Assembly (NCBI GenBank): GCA_001730095.1
Contig: MDLF01000096.1
Span: 279,117 to 343,116 of the forward strand
From: Rhodobacteraceae bacterium (ex Bugula neritina AB1)
GTDB taxonomy: Bacteria; Pseudomonadota; Alphaproteobacteria; Rhodobacterales; Rhodobacteraceae
Length of the DNA stretch: 64,000 bases
Reading direction: 5' to 3'
Positions 1-10,473 of the stretch are shown here, piece after piece (the stretch's first letter is position 1; each line of letters starts with the position of its first letter). Both the position numbers and the translations under genes were made by a program. The notes below the pieces were generated by a model that saw only the letters and a program-made list of their open reading frames with translations, was not told the DNA's origin and searched no databases.

Positions 1-2
1 AG

Positions 3-707
3 TTAAGAAACAGCAGAGACCGGTGCGTCTACTGTAATTTCATCCGGCGAAATACGGGTTGAGTAGACCAGCCGCTCCACCCCGGCGGCCCGGGCGCTGG
101 CAAAGGCATCTGCATAGGCCGGGTCAATGTCCGCAGCCAGCTGAAAGGTGCTGCAATCGGTGCGCTGCACCAGATAAAGCATCACTGCCCGGTGGCCCTG
201 CGTGACCATTTTTTCCAGCTCGCCCAGATGCTTGGTGCCGCGTGCTGTAACGCTGTCAGGGAATTCGGCAAGGCCGGGCTGGCGCGACAGGGTCACGCTT
301 TTGACTTCGACATAGCAATCCGGCAGGCCGTCCTGCTGGAGCAGAAAGTCGATACGGCTCTTCTCGCCGTATTTCACCTCGGGACGCACGGTTCCATAAC
401 CTGCCAGTTCGGCAATTTCCCCGGCTTCCAATGCGGCCCGCAGGGCGCGGTTCGGAACCGAAGTGTCAACGCCGGTGAAATGGCCGTCTTCATGCTCTAC
501 CAGCCGCCAGCCGTATTTCAGCTTCTTCTTGGGGTCATTGTTGGGTTCCAGCCAGACCTTCGTCCCGGCGGCTGACAGCCCCATCATGCTGCCGGGGTTG
601 GCGCAATGGGCGGTGATCTCCTGCCCATTCTCGAGCCGGCAATCGGCCAGAAAGCGTTTGTAGCGTCGGATCAGAGTGGCGGGGATCAGAGGTTGAGAAA
701 ATCGCAT
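3..707 (-). CDS. sfsA: SfsA family protein (sugar fermentation stimulation protein homolog)
   Basis: The 234-residue product matches SfsA in length and motifs. The N-terminal half carries the conserved CANPGSM segment (about residues 35-41). The C-terminal half has a nuclease-like core with RIDFLL (Asp120) followed by YVEVKS (Glu134, Lys136), the layout of PD-(D/E)xK folds. SfsA was named in E. coli for an effect on sugar fermentation genes and is described as a nucleic-acid-binding protein; its reaction is not settled. The gene is complete, with its stop two bases inside the window edge. It diverges from the operon beginning at 1006. Identity is secure, function is not. Confidence 0.93.
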   Translation of the reverse strand: MRFSQPLIPATLIRRYKRFLADCRLENGQEITAHCANPGSMMGLSAAGTKVWLEPNNDPKKKLKYGWRLVEHEDGHFTGVDTSVPNRALRAALEAGEIAELAGYGTVRPEVKYGEKSRIDFLLQQDGLPDCYVEVKSVTLSRQPGLAEFPDSVTARGTKHLGELEKMVTQGHRAVMLYLVQRTDCSTFQLAADIDPAYADAFASARAAGVERLVYSTRISPDEITVDAPVSAVS

Positions 708-1005
708 AGGTCGATGGTTATCCCAGCTCCGCCCCGGGGCAAAGTCCTAGTTCGGCCCGGACAAGGCACCACCCAAAGGGGGAGGGCGCCGAAGCCGCTG
801 ATCGGTGTGACTTCGCGCTGCTTGGGATCAATGAAGGCGCCGCAGCCCATATGATCGCCCCGCTGAAAGGGGGAATGTTTCCGGCCTGCGCGATGACAGC
901 CACGTCCCTGATAGATACTGCGGTTGCAAGGCTTTCCTGGTCGCATTGGCCCTTGTGCCGACCGGGCTGCGGGGTATCTTCACGCATAGTTTAGGGAGAT
1001 GCCTC
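708..1005. other. Intergenic region between sfsA and the 1006 operon
   Basis: About 300 bp between divergent genes. Open frames on both strands cross it, but none has a recognisable domain or a good ribosome binding site, so I call no gene. It should hold both promoters. The Shine-Dalgarno sequence for the rightward gene (AGGGAG) is near 993-998. Confidence 0.5.
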
Positions 1006-1737
1006 ATGTCCGCCACAGCCAACCCCACTGCCGCGATGCTGGTAATCGGTGACGAAATCCTGTCGGGCCGTACCCGGGATGCCAACATGAACTATCTGGC
1101 CGGTGAGCTGACCAAACATGGCATTGATCTGAAGGAAGTGCGTGTGGTGAGCGATGATGAGGCGGCGATCATTTCAGCGGTGCAGGCGCTCTCTGACGCC
1201 TATGATCATGTGTTTACCAGCGGCGGCATCGGGCCGACCCATGATGACATCACCGCCGATTGCATCGCCAAGGCGTTTGAGGCGCATCTGGATGTGCGCA
1301 GCGATGCCCGCGCCATCCTGCAGGCGCATTATGACACGCAGGGACTGGAGATGAACGAGGCGCGGCTGCGGATGGCGCGCATTCCGGATGGGGCGGCGCT
1401 GATTGACAATCCGGTCTCTGCCGCGCCGGGCTTTACCATTGGCAATGTCAATGTGATGGCGGGTGTGCCATTGATTTTTCAGGCGATGGTCGCCAGCGTG
1501 TTGCCAACCCTGACGGGCGGGCGGCCGATGCTGTCGCAGACTCTGCGGGTGCTGCGCGGGGAGGGCGAAATTGCAGCGCCGCTGCGGACCCTGGCAGAGG
1601 CTTATGACGATCTGTCCGTGGGCTGCTATCCGTTTCAGAAAGACGGCGCGTTTGGCGCCAATATTGTGATCCGCGGTACCGATGGCGCCCGCGTTGATGC
1701 CGCAATGACGGCGCTGGCAAAGGAGCTGGAACAGTGA
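1006..1737 (+). CDS. Molybdopterin-binding protein (CinA N-terminal / MoaB-Mog fold)
   Basis: This 243-residue protein consists of the CinA N-terminal domain, which has the MoaB/MogA molybdopterin-binding fold. Family signatures are AAMLVIGDEILSGRTRD near the N-terminus and FTSGGIGPTHDD around residue 70. The C-terminal deamidase domain of full CinA is absent, as is common for the short form in alphaproteobacteria. An in-frame start 60 bp upstream exists, but ATG 1006 has AGGGAG in front of it and begins at the conserved domain. Its end overlaps the GTG start of the next gene by four bases, so it opens a four-gene operon. The true substrate of the short form is unclear. Confidence 0.85.
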   Translation: MSATANPTAAMLVIGDEILSGRTRDANMNYLAGELTKHGIDLKEVRVVSDDEAAIISAVQALSDAYDHVFTSGGIGPTHDDITADCIAKAFEAHLDVRSDARAILQAHYDTQGLEMNEARLRMARIPDGAALIDNPVSAAPGFTIGNVNVMAGVPLIFQAMVASVLPTLTGGRPMLSQTLRVLRGEGEIAAPLRTLAEAYDDLSVGCYPFQKDGAFGANIVIRGTDGARVDAAMTALAKELEQ

Positions 1738-2459
1738 CCACGGACCCGCGTTACTATGCCCTGACAGAGGCGACCTGGCCGCCCGCCGCATCGCGAGAAC
1801 TGGGCCCCGTGACCCTGCGCGAAGGCCAGGGCGGCGGCAGCCGGGTTTCTGCAGCGACGGTGCAGGGCACGGCGGCGGATGCTGACATCGCCGCAGCAGA
1901 GGCGGCGATGCGCGCCATGGGTCAGGCGTGCCTGTTCATGATCCGCGACGGTGAGACAGAACTGGATGCTCGGCTGGAAGCGCGCGGCTATGCGGTGAAG
2001 GACCCGGTCAATCTGTGGGTCTGCCCGGTGGCGCAGCTGACGGATGTGCCCGTGCCGCGTGTCACGGCGTTTTGCATATGGGAGCCGCTGGCGATTCAGC
2101 GCGAGATTTGGGAACAGGGCGGCATCGGACCGGAACGGCTGGCAGTGATGCACCGGGTTCAGGCCCCCAAGACAGGGTTGCTGGGCCGTCACAAGGATAA
2201 ACCTGCGGGGGCGGGCTTTGTTGCCATACATGACGACGCCGCGATGGTGCATGCGCTGGAGATCCTGCCGCATCAGCGCCGCTGTGGCATGGGCGCCTGG
2301 ATGATGCGCCAGGCAGCTTTCTGGGCGGCGGAACACGGTGCCGCGGAACTGGCGGTTCTTTGCACGAAAGGAAATGAGGGCGCCAACGCGCTTTATGCTT
2401 CGCTTGGCATGGAGTGTGCTGGAGAATATCACTACCGCATTTTGCAACAAGGCGATTGA
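1734..2459 (+). CDS. GNAT family N-acetyltransferase
   Basis: The 241-residue protein ends in a recognisable Gcn5-type acetyltransferase fold. HALEILPHQRRCGMGAWMMR (about residues 170-190) is motif A with its acetyl-CoA loop, and NEGANALYASLGM is motif B. The first half is divergent and may be a degenerate second acetyltransferase domain. Translation starts at a GTG overlapping the preceding stop, which implies coupling. The acceptor substrate cannot be read from the sequence. Confidence 0.85.
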   Translation: MTTDPRYYALTEATWPPAASRELGPVTLREGQGGGSRVSAATVQGTAADADIAAAEAAMRAMGQACLFMIRDGETELDARLEARGYAVKDPVNLWVCPVAQLTDVPVPRVTAFCIWEPLAIQREIWEQGGIGPERLAVMHRVQAPKTGLLGRHKDKPAGAGFVAIHDDAAMVHALEILPHQRRCGMGAWMMRQAAFWAAEHGAAELAVLCTKGNEGANALYASLGMECAGEYHYRILQQGD

Positions 2460-2464
2460 ACGCA

Positions 2465-3037
2465 ATGACAGACCAGTCCCAGCCCACGGCCCTTGATCTG
2501 CCGATGGCCGATCCGCTGCCGCCGGAAACGCAGAAATACTTTGATATCTGCGTCGAGAAACTGGGCTTTGTGCCCAATGTGCTGAAGGCAAACGCCTTTG
2601 ATATAGGCAAGCTCAACGCCTTTACCGCCATGTACAACGGTCTGATGCTGGCGGACAGCGGGCTCAGCAAGCTGGAGCGGGAGATGATTGCGGTGGTGGT
2701 GTCTGCGATCAACCGCTGTTTCTACTGCCTGGTGGCGCATGGGGCTGCGGTTCGGCAGCTGTCCGGCGATCCGCAGCTAGGGGAAATGCTGGTGATGAAC
2801 TACCGGGTGGCCCCGCTGGAGGCGCGTCAGCGCGCGATGCTGGATTTTGCGGCCAAGATGACCACAGCCAGTGCAGAGATCGAAGAGGCTGACCGTCAGA
2901 GATTGCGCGAGGCGGGTTTCAGCGATCGGGATATCTGGGACATCGCCAATGTCGCCGGGTTCTTCAACATGTCCAATCGTGTGGCCAGTGCAACCGCCAT
3001 GGTTCCCAATCCGGAATATCACAGCCAGTGCCGTTGA
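2465..3037 (+). CDS. AhpD-like alkylhydroperoxidase / carboxymuconolactone decarboxylase family protein
   Basis: The 190-residue protein carries the AhpD-type redox motif NRCFYCLVAHG, with Cys85, Cys88 and His92 in the CxxCxxxH spacing of peroxidase-related members of this family. It is therefore likely a thiol-dependent peroxidase acting in the cytoplasm. The upstream in-frame start at 2414 would overlap the acetyltransferase; ATG 2465 lies five bases after that gene's stop and is preferred. Its 3' end overlaps the GTG of the following OmpA gene. The electron donor is not visible in the window. Confidence 0.87.
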   Translation: MTDQSQPTALDLPMADPLPPETQKYFDICVEKLGFVPNVLKANAFDIGKLNAFTAMYNGLMLADSGLSKLEREMIAVVVSAINRCFYCLVAHGAAVRQLSGDPQLGEMLVMNYRVAPLEARQRAMLDFAAKMTTASAEIEEADRQRLREAGFSDRDIWDIANVAGFFNMSNRVASATAMVPNPEYHSQCR

Positions 3038-3996
3038 AACATCTGATTGCAGCAGCCGCAGCGGCACTCTTGCCTGGACTGCTGGGCGCGGCAGAGCTCA
3101 GCCTGCCGGATAGTGCGGCCCGGGTATCCAAACGGGTGACGGCACTTGGCGTCTATCAGCTGCCCATTGGCTCGGAAGACGCGGATAAAGTGCCGTCAGA
3201 GCGGTTTGAAGGGCAGATCACCCGCCGGACCTGGCGGGTGGAAGGCCGCGACACGGTGCTGCAAATCCTGGCTCCCTTGCGCGATCAGCTAAAGCAGCAG
3301 GGCTATGAGGTGCGGCTGGACTGTGCGGCACGTGATTGCGGAGGATTCGGGTTCCGATTCGGGATCGAAGTGGTGCCCGCGCCGGATATGATGGTGGATG
3401 TTTCCCGGTACCACTTCCTGTCTGCTGCCCGCGGGGCAGAGGCGGTCTCAGTGCTGGTGTCGCGGGCGGGCGGTGCGGCCTTTGTTCAGGTGATCAATGT
3501 TCATCCGGCGGCTACGGCCCCAAGTGCGGGGAAGCCTGCAGGTCAGGCGCAGAAAGATCCCGGCCAGGCGCAAACAGGCCAGGCTCAAACCGGTCAGGCA
3601 CAAACCGGTCCGGTGCGACCGGTGGAGCTGGCCAAAGTGCTGCAAGTGCGCGGCCATGCGGTGCTGACCGACCTGGTGTTCGAAAGCGGCTCCACCCGCC
3701 TGCGGGACGGGCAGTATGACAGCCTGAAAGAGCTGGCCGTCTTTCTGACAGACCATCCGCAGTACCGTCTGCTGCTGGTCGGGCACACCGACACGGTGGG
3801 TTCTCAGGCGCAGAATGTCGGCATTTCAAAACGCAGGGCGCAGTCGGTGAAGGACCGGCTGACAAAGGCGTATGAGGCGGATACGGCACGTATAGACGTT
3901 GCGGGAGCCGGGTTTCTGGCACCAATTGCCAGCAATCTGATCCCGGAAGGCCGCGAGGCCAACCGACGGGTTGAGGCTGTACTGCTTACCGACTGA
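3028..3996 (+). CDS. OmpA family outer-membrane protein with Gln-Ala-Gln-Thr-Gly repeats
   Basis: This 322-residue protein starts with a signal peptide (hydrophobic run through LLPGLLGAAE). A periplasmic region of unknown fold with a Cys pair (LDCAARDCGG) follows, then a Gln-rich linker, then a C-terminal OmpA peptidoglycan-binding domain (VFESGSTRL ... LLLVGHTDTVGS ... NRRVEAVLL). It probably anchors the envelope to peptidoglycan. It begins at a GTG that overlaps the preceding gene. The linker contains a three-unit 15-bp repeat, listed separately. It is the last gene of the 1006-3996 operon. Confidence 0.88.
   Translation: MPLKHLIAAAAAALLPGLLGAAELSLPDSAARVSKRVTALGVYQLPIGSEDADKVPSERFEGQITRRTWRVEGRDTVLQILAPLRDQLKQQGYEVRLDCAARDCGGFGFRFGIEVVPAPDMMVDVSRYHFLSAARGAEAVSVLVSRAGGAAFVQVINVHPAATAPSAGKPAGQAQKDPGQAQTGQAQTGQAQTGPVRPVELAKVLQVRGHAVLTDLVFESGSTRLRDGQYDSLKELAVFLTDHPQYRLLLVGHTDTVGSQAQNVGISKRRAQSVKDRLTKAYEADTARIDVAGAGFLAPIASNLIPEGREANRRVEAVLLTD
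3562..3606 (+). repeat. Three tandem 15-bp units in the OmpA gene linker
   Basis: Three consecutive 15-bp units with a few synonymous differences encode repeated Gln-Ala-Gln-Thr-Gly. A degenerate fourth unit precedes them near 3541. The repeats keep the reading frame, so unit gain or loss would only change linker length. Confidence 0.85.
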
Positions 3997-4117
3997 CAAT
4001 CAGCCTGCAGGGTCAGGCATGATTTTGGCCCATAGCTGCCCGCGTCGCTGGCCCGGAGGAAGCGGATGCCCCGCCGGACCTGGCCCAAAGCGGAGCGCAG
4101 CTGCGGCGGTTTTGCCC

Positions 4118-4190
4118 GCGCCGCGCAGCGGCGCTTGGCCCAACGGGAGCGGGTCAATCTATGATTGCCCCGGGACGGGCGGGAGTGTTC
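4118..4190 (+). repeat. Dispersed hairpin repeat family 1, copy A
   Basis: First arm GCGCCGC (4118-4124), triloop, second arm GCGGCGC (4128-4134). Then GGCCCAA (4137-4143), a second stem with CAAT pairing ATTG around 4154-4167, and GGGCGGGAG (4177-4185). The same order occurs at 11937-12024 and, inverted, at 17301-17375. The remainder of the 3997-4299 gap holds no gene that I can support. Confidence 0.6.
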
Positions 4191-4225
4191 TGCCGCGCCG
4201 GACCTGAGTGCTGTGACCGCTTGAC

Positions 4226-4255
4226 CAAAAAAGCCCCCGCGGGAGGCGCGGGGGC
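4226..4255 (-). terminator. Rho-independent terminator of the LysR-type gene
   Basis: Read on the minus strand, an 8-bp GC stem (GCCCCCGC at 4233-4240 pairing with 4248-4255) is followed by six T residues (4227-4232). It sits 45 bp past the stop of the LysR-type gene and has the right polarity for it. Confidence 0.85.
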
Positions 4256-4299
4256 AGGTCTTCGAGGGAGAATAGGGTCCGGTTATCCGCAGGGCCGCG

Positions 4300-5211
4300 T
4301 CAGGTTTTCCATTCGGACGGGTCGCGGTCGGCAAATGCGGCAACCAGAAAGTCGATGAAGGCGCGCACCTTGGGCTGCGTGAACTTGCCCGGCGGATAGA
4401 CTGCATAGATGCCTTGGGTCTCCATTGGCAGGCTGGGCATGACGTCTTCGATCAGCCCTTCTTCCAGCGCCTCGGAATAGAGATAACTTGGCAGGTAAGC
4501 GATGCCGAGGCCGGAGATGGCGGCATTCAGCAGCGATTGGCCGTCATTCACCGAGAGCCAGCCGGAGGTGCGCACTTGGCGCTTTTCACCGGACGGCGCA
4601 GTGATTTTCCAGACATTGCCGCTGGACTGGCTGGAGTAGTGCAGCAGTTTGTGTGTGTTCAGTTCATCGATTTTCTGGGGCCGACCATATTTTTCAAGGT
4701 ATTCCGGCGAGGCGATCATCCGTTTGGTGGTCTCAGTCAGCTTGCGGGCACGCAGAGAGCTGTCCTCCAGCTCGCCGATCCGCAGAGCCATATCAAACCC
4801 TTCGGAGATCAGCTCCACATAGCGGTTGTTCAGCACCATGTTGACGGTGATATCCGGGAAATCGCGCAGGAAGTCCGACAGCACCGGCGACAGGTGATTG
4901 ACACCGAAATCGGTCGCAACGGATATCCGCAGCAGGCCGGAAGGGGCCGATTGCATCGAGGTGACCAGCGCGTCCGCTTCGCCTGCATCGTTCAGCACGC
5001 GGCGGGCGCGGTCATAATAGGCCAGCCCGATCTCAGTTGGTGACACCCGCCGGGTTGTGCGGTTGAGCAGGCGCGCGCCCAGGCGTGCCTCAAGGCTGGA
5101 GACGTGTTTAGAGACCGCCGACTTTGAGATCCCCATTTTCCTTGCCGCATCGGTGAAACCGCCCTGGTCCACCACATTGGCAAAGGCCTCCATTTCCATC
5201 AGCCGGTCCAT
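4300..5211 (-). CDS. LysR family transcriptional regulator
   Basis: The 303-residue product is a standard LysR-type regulator. An N-terminal winged helix-turn-helix (FTDAARKMGISKSAVSKHVS, about residues 18-37) is followed by a substrate-binding effector domain with the usual RISVATDFG and SEGFDMALRIG segments. It resembles the AaeR/DsdC-like subgroup often annotated near efflux genes. The open frame extends 58 codons upstream, but ATG 5211 begins at MDRLMEMEAF, the normal LysR start. It lies downstream of the AEC transporter gene on the same strand, 163 bp away. Target genes are unknown. Confidence 0.92.
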   Translation of the reverse strand: MDRLMEMEAFANVVDQGGFTDAARKMGISKSAVSKHVSSLEARLGARLLNRTTRRVSPTEIGLAYYDRARRVLNDAGEADALVTSMQSAPSGLLRISVATDFGVNHLSPVLSDFLRDFPDITVNMVLNNRYVELISEGFDMALRIGELEDSSLRARKLTETTKRMIASPEYLEKYGRPQKIDELNTHKLLHYSSQSSGNVWKITAPSGEKRQVRTSGWLSVNDGQSLLNAAISGLGIAYLPSYLYSEALEEGLIEDVMPSLPMETQGIYAVYPPGKFTQPKVRAFIDFLVAAFADRDPSEWKT

Positions 5212-5374
5212 ATTCACCCATCCTCGTAAAGTCGTGTTGCCCTGACATTGCCGGGGAAATCGGGCAAGAACGGGGCGGAGGTGGGATAATTGCGAGGTTT
5301 CGAGGGGATCGTTTGCGCTGTGGAAACGAAAGGGGCGCAGGCTGCATCCGGAGGACAACAGAACAAATGAATGC

Positions 5375-6286
5375 CTAGGCGGCAAGCCGGATCGTCAGGA
5401 TCCACAGGGGCAGTGTCACAGAGCTGAGCAAGGTGGATTGCGCAATAAGCGTGGCTGCCAGCGTGCGGTCGGCGCCAAAGGCCGAGGCCAGCACATGCGC
5501 GGCTGATGCTGTGGGCAGGGCGGCAAACAGAACCAGCACAGCTGTAAAACCGGGCTCGGCTTGCAGCAGCAGGCAGGCTGCAAGAACGATGGCGGGGACC
5601 AAAACCAGCCGCACCAGACAAAGATAGCCGTTGAACAGATCAAGGCGTGCCAACGCCCGCCAGTTCATTGTGGCGCCGATCGACAGCAGCGCAATGGGGA
5701 TTGCGGCTTGGGCCAGCATTTCGGCAGGGGCCAGAACAGGCGCCGGTATCCTGTAGCCGGACAGCCCGACGGCAACGCCTGCGACTGATGCCAGCAGAAA
5801 CGGGTTCAGCGCGATCTTGGCCACTGTTTCCCGAAGCGACAGGCTGCCGCCGCGTGAAAGGGCGCTGATCGCCATCACATTGGCCACAGGCACCGCCATG
5901 CCGATGGCGACTGCCATCTGGCCGGTCAGTTCCTTGCCGATTGACGGCAGCGCGACAAAGGCAATCGCCGTGTTGAAGCGCCACGCGGCCTGCCATGCGC
6001 CCGCGAAGTCCAGGAACTTTGCTGGTCCAAAGCGGCGCGCAGCCAAACCCAGACAGAGCGCCAGCGCCAGGATGCTCCAGACAGCAGGGCCGGTACGGGC
6101 AAGGTCTGTAACGGCAATCGGGCGGCCGCTGGCGGCAAAAAACAGCAGCGCAGGAAACAGCACTTCAAAGTTGAGCTTGTCCAGACCTTGCCAGGCCTGC
6201 GGCGAAAGGCGCCTGCGTACCAGGCCGCCAAGGGCAACCATCAGGAAACTTGGGGTCAGGCCCATCAGTATGATTGCAAAAACCAC
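5375..6286 (-). CDS. AEC family transporter (auxin efflux carrier / malonate transporter-like)
   Basis: This 303-residue integral membrane protein has about ten hydrophobic segments arranged as two five-helix halves, the AEC (auxin efflux carrier) layout. The N-terminal half has the VLFPALLFF segment and the second half the typical PIALLSIGATM helix. Family members export carboxylates or auxin-like compounds; the substrate here is unknown. It diverges from the NIPSNAP gene across a 264-bp region with two perfect palindromes, and the LysR-type gene follows it. Confidence 0.87.
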   Translation of the reverse strand: MVFAIILMGLTPSFLMVALGGLVRRRLSPQAWQGLDKLNFEVLFPALLFFAASGRPIAVTDLARTGPAVWSILALALCLGLAARRFGPAKFLDFAGAWQAAWRFNTAIAFVALPSIGKELTGQMAVAIGMAVPVANVMAISALSRGGSLSLRETVAKIALNPFLLASVAGVAVGLSGYRIPAPVLAPAEMLAQAAIPIALLSIGATMNWRALARLDLFNGYLCLVRLVLVPAIVLAACLLLQAEPGFTAVLVLFAALPTASAAHVLASAFGADRTLAATLIAQSTLLSSVTLPLWILTIRLAA

Positions 6287-6390
6287 GGTGCCCTCGTGTT
6301 ACGGCCTTGCTGCGACACTGGCGCCATGCAGCCATGCAGGCAAGCAGAACCGGGCGGCCGACCTGGCCTTGTGGGGGGGCGGGGGAAATG

Positions 6391-6405
6391 GCACAAAATT
6401 TGTGC
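6391..6405. promoter_or_regulatory. Palindrome GCACAAA-A-TTTGTGC
   Basis: A perfect 7-bp inverted repeat around one central base in the divergent AEC/NIPSNAP promoter region. Its size and position suit a regulator operator; the cognate protein is not identified. Confidence 0.45.
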
Positions 6406-6478
6406 TGGATGACGCGGGCCATGTGCCGCATGCCTTTTTGTGGTTTTCGACGTGATTGCTCTCAGCGTGGAGTGACGT

Positions 6479-6494
6479 TTCGGTCCGGACCGAA
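6479..6494. promoter_or_regulatory. Palindrome TTCGGTCCGGACCGAA
   Basis: A perfect 16-bp palindrome 56 bp upstream of the NIPSNAP start. It resembles TetR- or HxlR-type operators in form. No adjacent gene encodes such a regulator, so the binder is unknown. Confidence 0.5.
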
Positions 6495-6550
6495 GCATCC
6501 GCCTGGAAGGGCGGGCTAGGCAGGAGGTCCAGATTGTCAAAGGACCTTCC

Positions 6551-6886
6551 ATGCTGACTTGTATCATCCGTTACCAAATCGATCCCGCGAAAAAGGCGCA
6601 GTTTGAGCAATATGCCCGCAACTGGGGGCAGGCGATCCCGCGCTGTGGTGCTGACCTTGTTGGCTACTTCGCACCGCATGAGGGGTCTTCGACCCTGGCT
6701 TACGGGATCTACAACATTGAAAGCCTCGCAGCCTATGAGGCCTACCGGGCGCGGCTGGCCGCGGACCCGCTGGGACAGGAGAACTATGAGTTCGCGCAAA
6801 GTGAGCGGTTCCTGCTGCGCGAAGACCGGACCTGGCTGAAGCTGGCTTCAGCACCGCATAGCCGTGAAGGAGACGGGGGCAGATGA
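6551..6886 (+). CDS. NIPSNAP family protein
   Basis: A 111-residue single-domain protein with the ferredoxin-like dimeric alpha+beta barrel of NIPSNAP proteins (MLTCIIRYQIDPAKKAQFEQ at the start, YGIYNIESLAAYEAYRA in the middle). Bacterial members are uncharacterised and are usually small cytoplasmic proteins paired with related barrels. Its last four bases overlap the start of the ABM-domain gene, so the two are translationally coupled. Confidence 0.85.
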   Translation: MLTCIIRYQIDPAKKAQFEQYARNWGQAIPRCGADLVGYFAPHEGSSTLAYGIYNIESLAAYEAYRARLAADPLGQENYEFAQSERFLLREDRTWLKLASAPHSREGDGGR

Positions 6887-7227
6887 TTGCCGTGATTTTC
6901 GAAGTGGAGATCGCCGCCGGGCAGAAGGACGCCTATCTGGAGATCGCGGCGGAGCTGAAACCTGTGCTGGAGCAGGTGGACGGGTTCCTGTCGGTCGAGC
7001 GCTTTCAAAGTCTGAGCGCAGCGGACAAGCTGCTGTCGCTATCCTTCTGGCGGGACGAGGCTGCAGTGCAGCGCTGGCGGCAACTGATGGCCCATCGTGC
7101 GGCGCAGGCGCAGGGCAGGGCGGGGATTTTTGCAGATTACCGATTGCGGGTGGCCGGGGTCATCCGGGATTATGGCATGTCCGACCGAGAGCAGGCCCCA
7201 AAAGACAGCCTGGCGGTATTGGGCTGA
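6883..7227 (+). CDS. Antibiotic biosynthesis monooxygenase (ABM) domain protein
   Basis: The 114-residue protein has the ABM fold: IAVIFEVEIAAGQKDAYLEI at the N-terminus, DGFLSVERFQS in the middle and SFWRDEAAVQRWR in the second half. ABM proteins include small cofactor-free oxygenases and stress-related proteins of unknown substrate. It overlaps the NIPSNAP gene by four bases; the two barrel folds are distantly related and may form mixed dimers, which is inference. Confidence 0.86.
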   Translation: MIAVIFEVEIAAGQKDAYLEIAAELKPVLEQVDGFLSVERFQSLSAADKLLSLSFWRDEAAVQRWRQLMAHRAAQAQGRAGIFADYRLRVAGVIRDYGMSDREQAPKDSLAVLG

Positions 7228-7303
7228 AAACCCTGCACAGTGCGGCACGCCCCCGCCTGCACACCGGACCTGCATAGATCTGATGCATGGCGGGGGCCTT
7301 GAC

Positions 7304-9433
<2,130 letters not shown>

Positions 9434-9467
9434 CTAAGGTTATGAAAGACATGCCGAGGAGAGCCGG

Positions 9468-9950
9468 ATGACACCCGAAGAGATTGCCGAACTGCCTTAC
9501 CGCCCCAATGTCGGCGTGATGCTGATCAATGCTGATGGCGGCGTCTGGGTCGGCCAGCGCAAGGACCGGTACAAGGACGCCTGGCAGATGCCGCAGGGTG
9601 GGATTGATGCAGGCGAGGATCCGCGCGCCGCAGCTCTGCGCGAGCTGGAAGAGGAGACCGGTGTGGCGCCCGCACTGGTGGAGATCATCGCAGAAAGCAA
9701 CGGCTGGCTGCCCTATGACCTGCCGCATGACGTGGTGCCGAAATTCTGGGGTGGCAAATACCGCGGGCAGGAGCAGAAGTGGTATCTGATGCGGTTTCTG
9801 GGGGCGGATGATCAAATCAACATCGAGACGGATCATCCTGAGTTTTCGGCCTGGTGCTGGCAGCCGGTGGAAAGTCTGGTCGAGAAAATCGTGCCATTCA
9901 AACGCGAGGTCTATGTGCGGGTTATCGAGGAGTTCAGGGAGTATCTGTAG
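9468..9950 (+). CDS. rppH: RNA pyrophosphohydrolase (Nudix family)
   Basis: The 160-residue protein is a Nudix hydrolase of the RppH/NudH type. It has [12 protein letters not shown] at the start, [12 protein letters not shown], and a Nudix box ending in RELEEETGV (about residues 59-67). RppH removes pyrophosphate from mRNA 5' ends, or cleaves dinucleoside polyphosphates. GAGGAG lies just upstream of the start. The following secreted-protein gene begins one base after its stop, so both are probably co-transcribed. Confidence 0.93.
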   Translation: MTPEEIAELPYRPNVGVMLINADGGVWVGQRKDRYKDAWQMPQGGIDAGEDPRAAALRELEEETGVAPALVEIIAESNGWLPYDLPHDVVPKFWGGKYRGQEQKWYLMRFLGADDQINIETDHPEFSAWCWQPVESLVEKIVPFKREVYVRVIEEFREYL

Positions 9951-9951
9951 A

Positions 9952-10473
9952 ATGAATTGGATTTTCAGAAATCTGCGCGTTGCCGCAGCTGGTGCAGCTG
10001 CTGCGGGCGTTTTGGCCGTTTCCGCCGCGCCAGCCTTGGCGCTCAGCTGCAGGCCGCTTGAGGCAACAGATGCCTATCTTGCGGCTGCAAAGTCTGAAAG
10101 CGTCTACAACATTATTGCGGGCGAGGTGCAGTTCGACAAAGCGCGTTTGCCGGTTTCCCACGCGGAAGATCCCAACGATACACCGCCGCTGACCCGCATA
10201 CCGGCGCGCCTGACAGGCAAGATGCTGGACGGCCGGTATTTCTCGCAGCGGGTCAATGTGCCGGTAGTGCTGGAAGTCGAATGCCTGGGGCCCTGGTGCG
10301 CCGGGATTGAACCGGGATCAGACTACATGTTTTTTGCGCAGCAGCAGGGCGGCGCGCTGGTGATCCGTGTCAATGCCTGTCCCGGCTTTGTCTTTCCGGA
10401 CACGCCGCAGGTCAGGAAGCAAGTGATAGATTGCCACCGCGGCAAGGCCTGCGTGCCAGCTCTGTCGCGATGA
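9952..10473 (+). CDS. Secreted hypothetical protein
   Basis: A 173-residue protein I do not recognise. The first 31 residues form a signal peptide (basic start, Ala-rich hydrophobic core, cleavage likely after PALA-L). The mature part has at least six cysteines (LSCRPLEA, ECLGPWCAG, NACPG, IDCHRGKACVP), suggesting a disulfide-bonded periplasmic protein. The start is the ATG immediately after rppH; an in-frame frame runs further back inside rppH and is not used. Its last 156 bases overlap the 3' end of the convergent EamA gene. Confidence 0.7.
   Translation: MNWIFRNLRVAAAGAAAAGVLAVSAAPALALSCRPLEATDAYLAAAKSESVYNIIAGEVQFDKARLPVSHAEDPNDTPPLTRIPARLTGKMLDGRYFSQRVNVPVVLEVECLGPWCAGIEPGSDYMFFAQQQGGALVIRVNACPGFVFPDTPQVRKQVIDCHRGKACVPALSR

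Noticed and set aside
686..946. Minus-strand ORF upstream of sfsA
   Set aside because: Overlaps the sfsA start; composition and motif content do not resemble a protein family.
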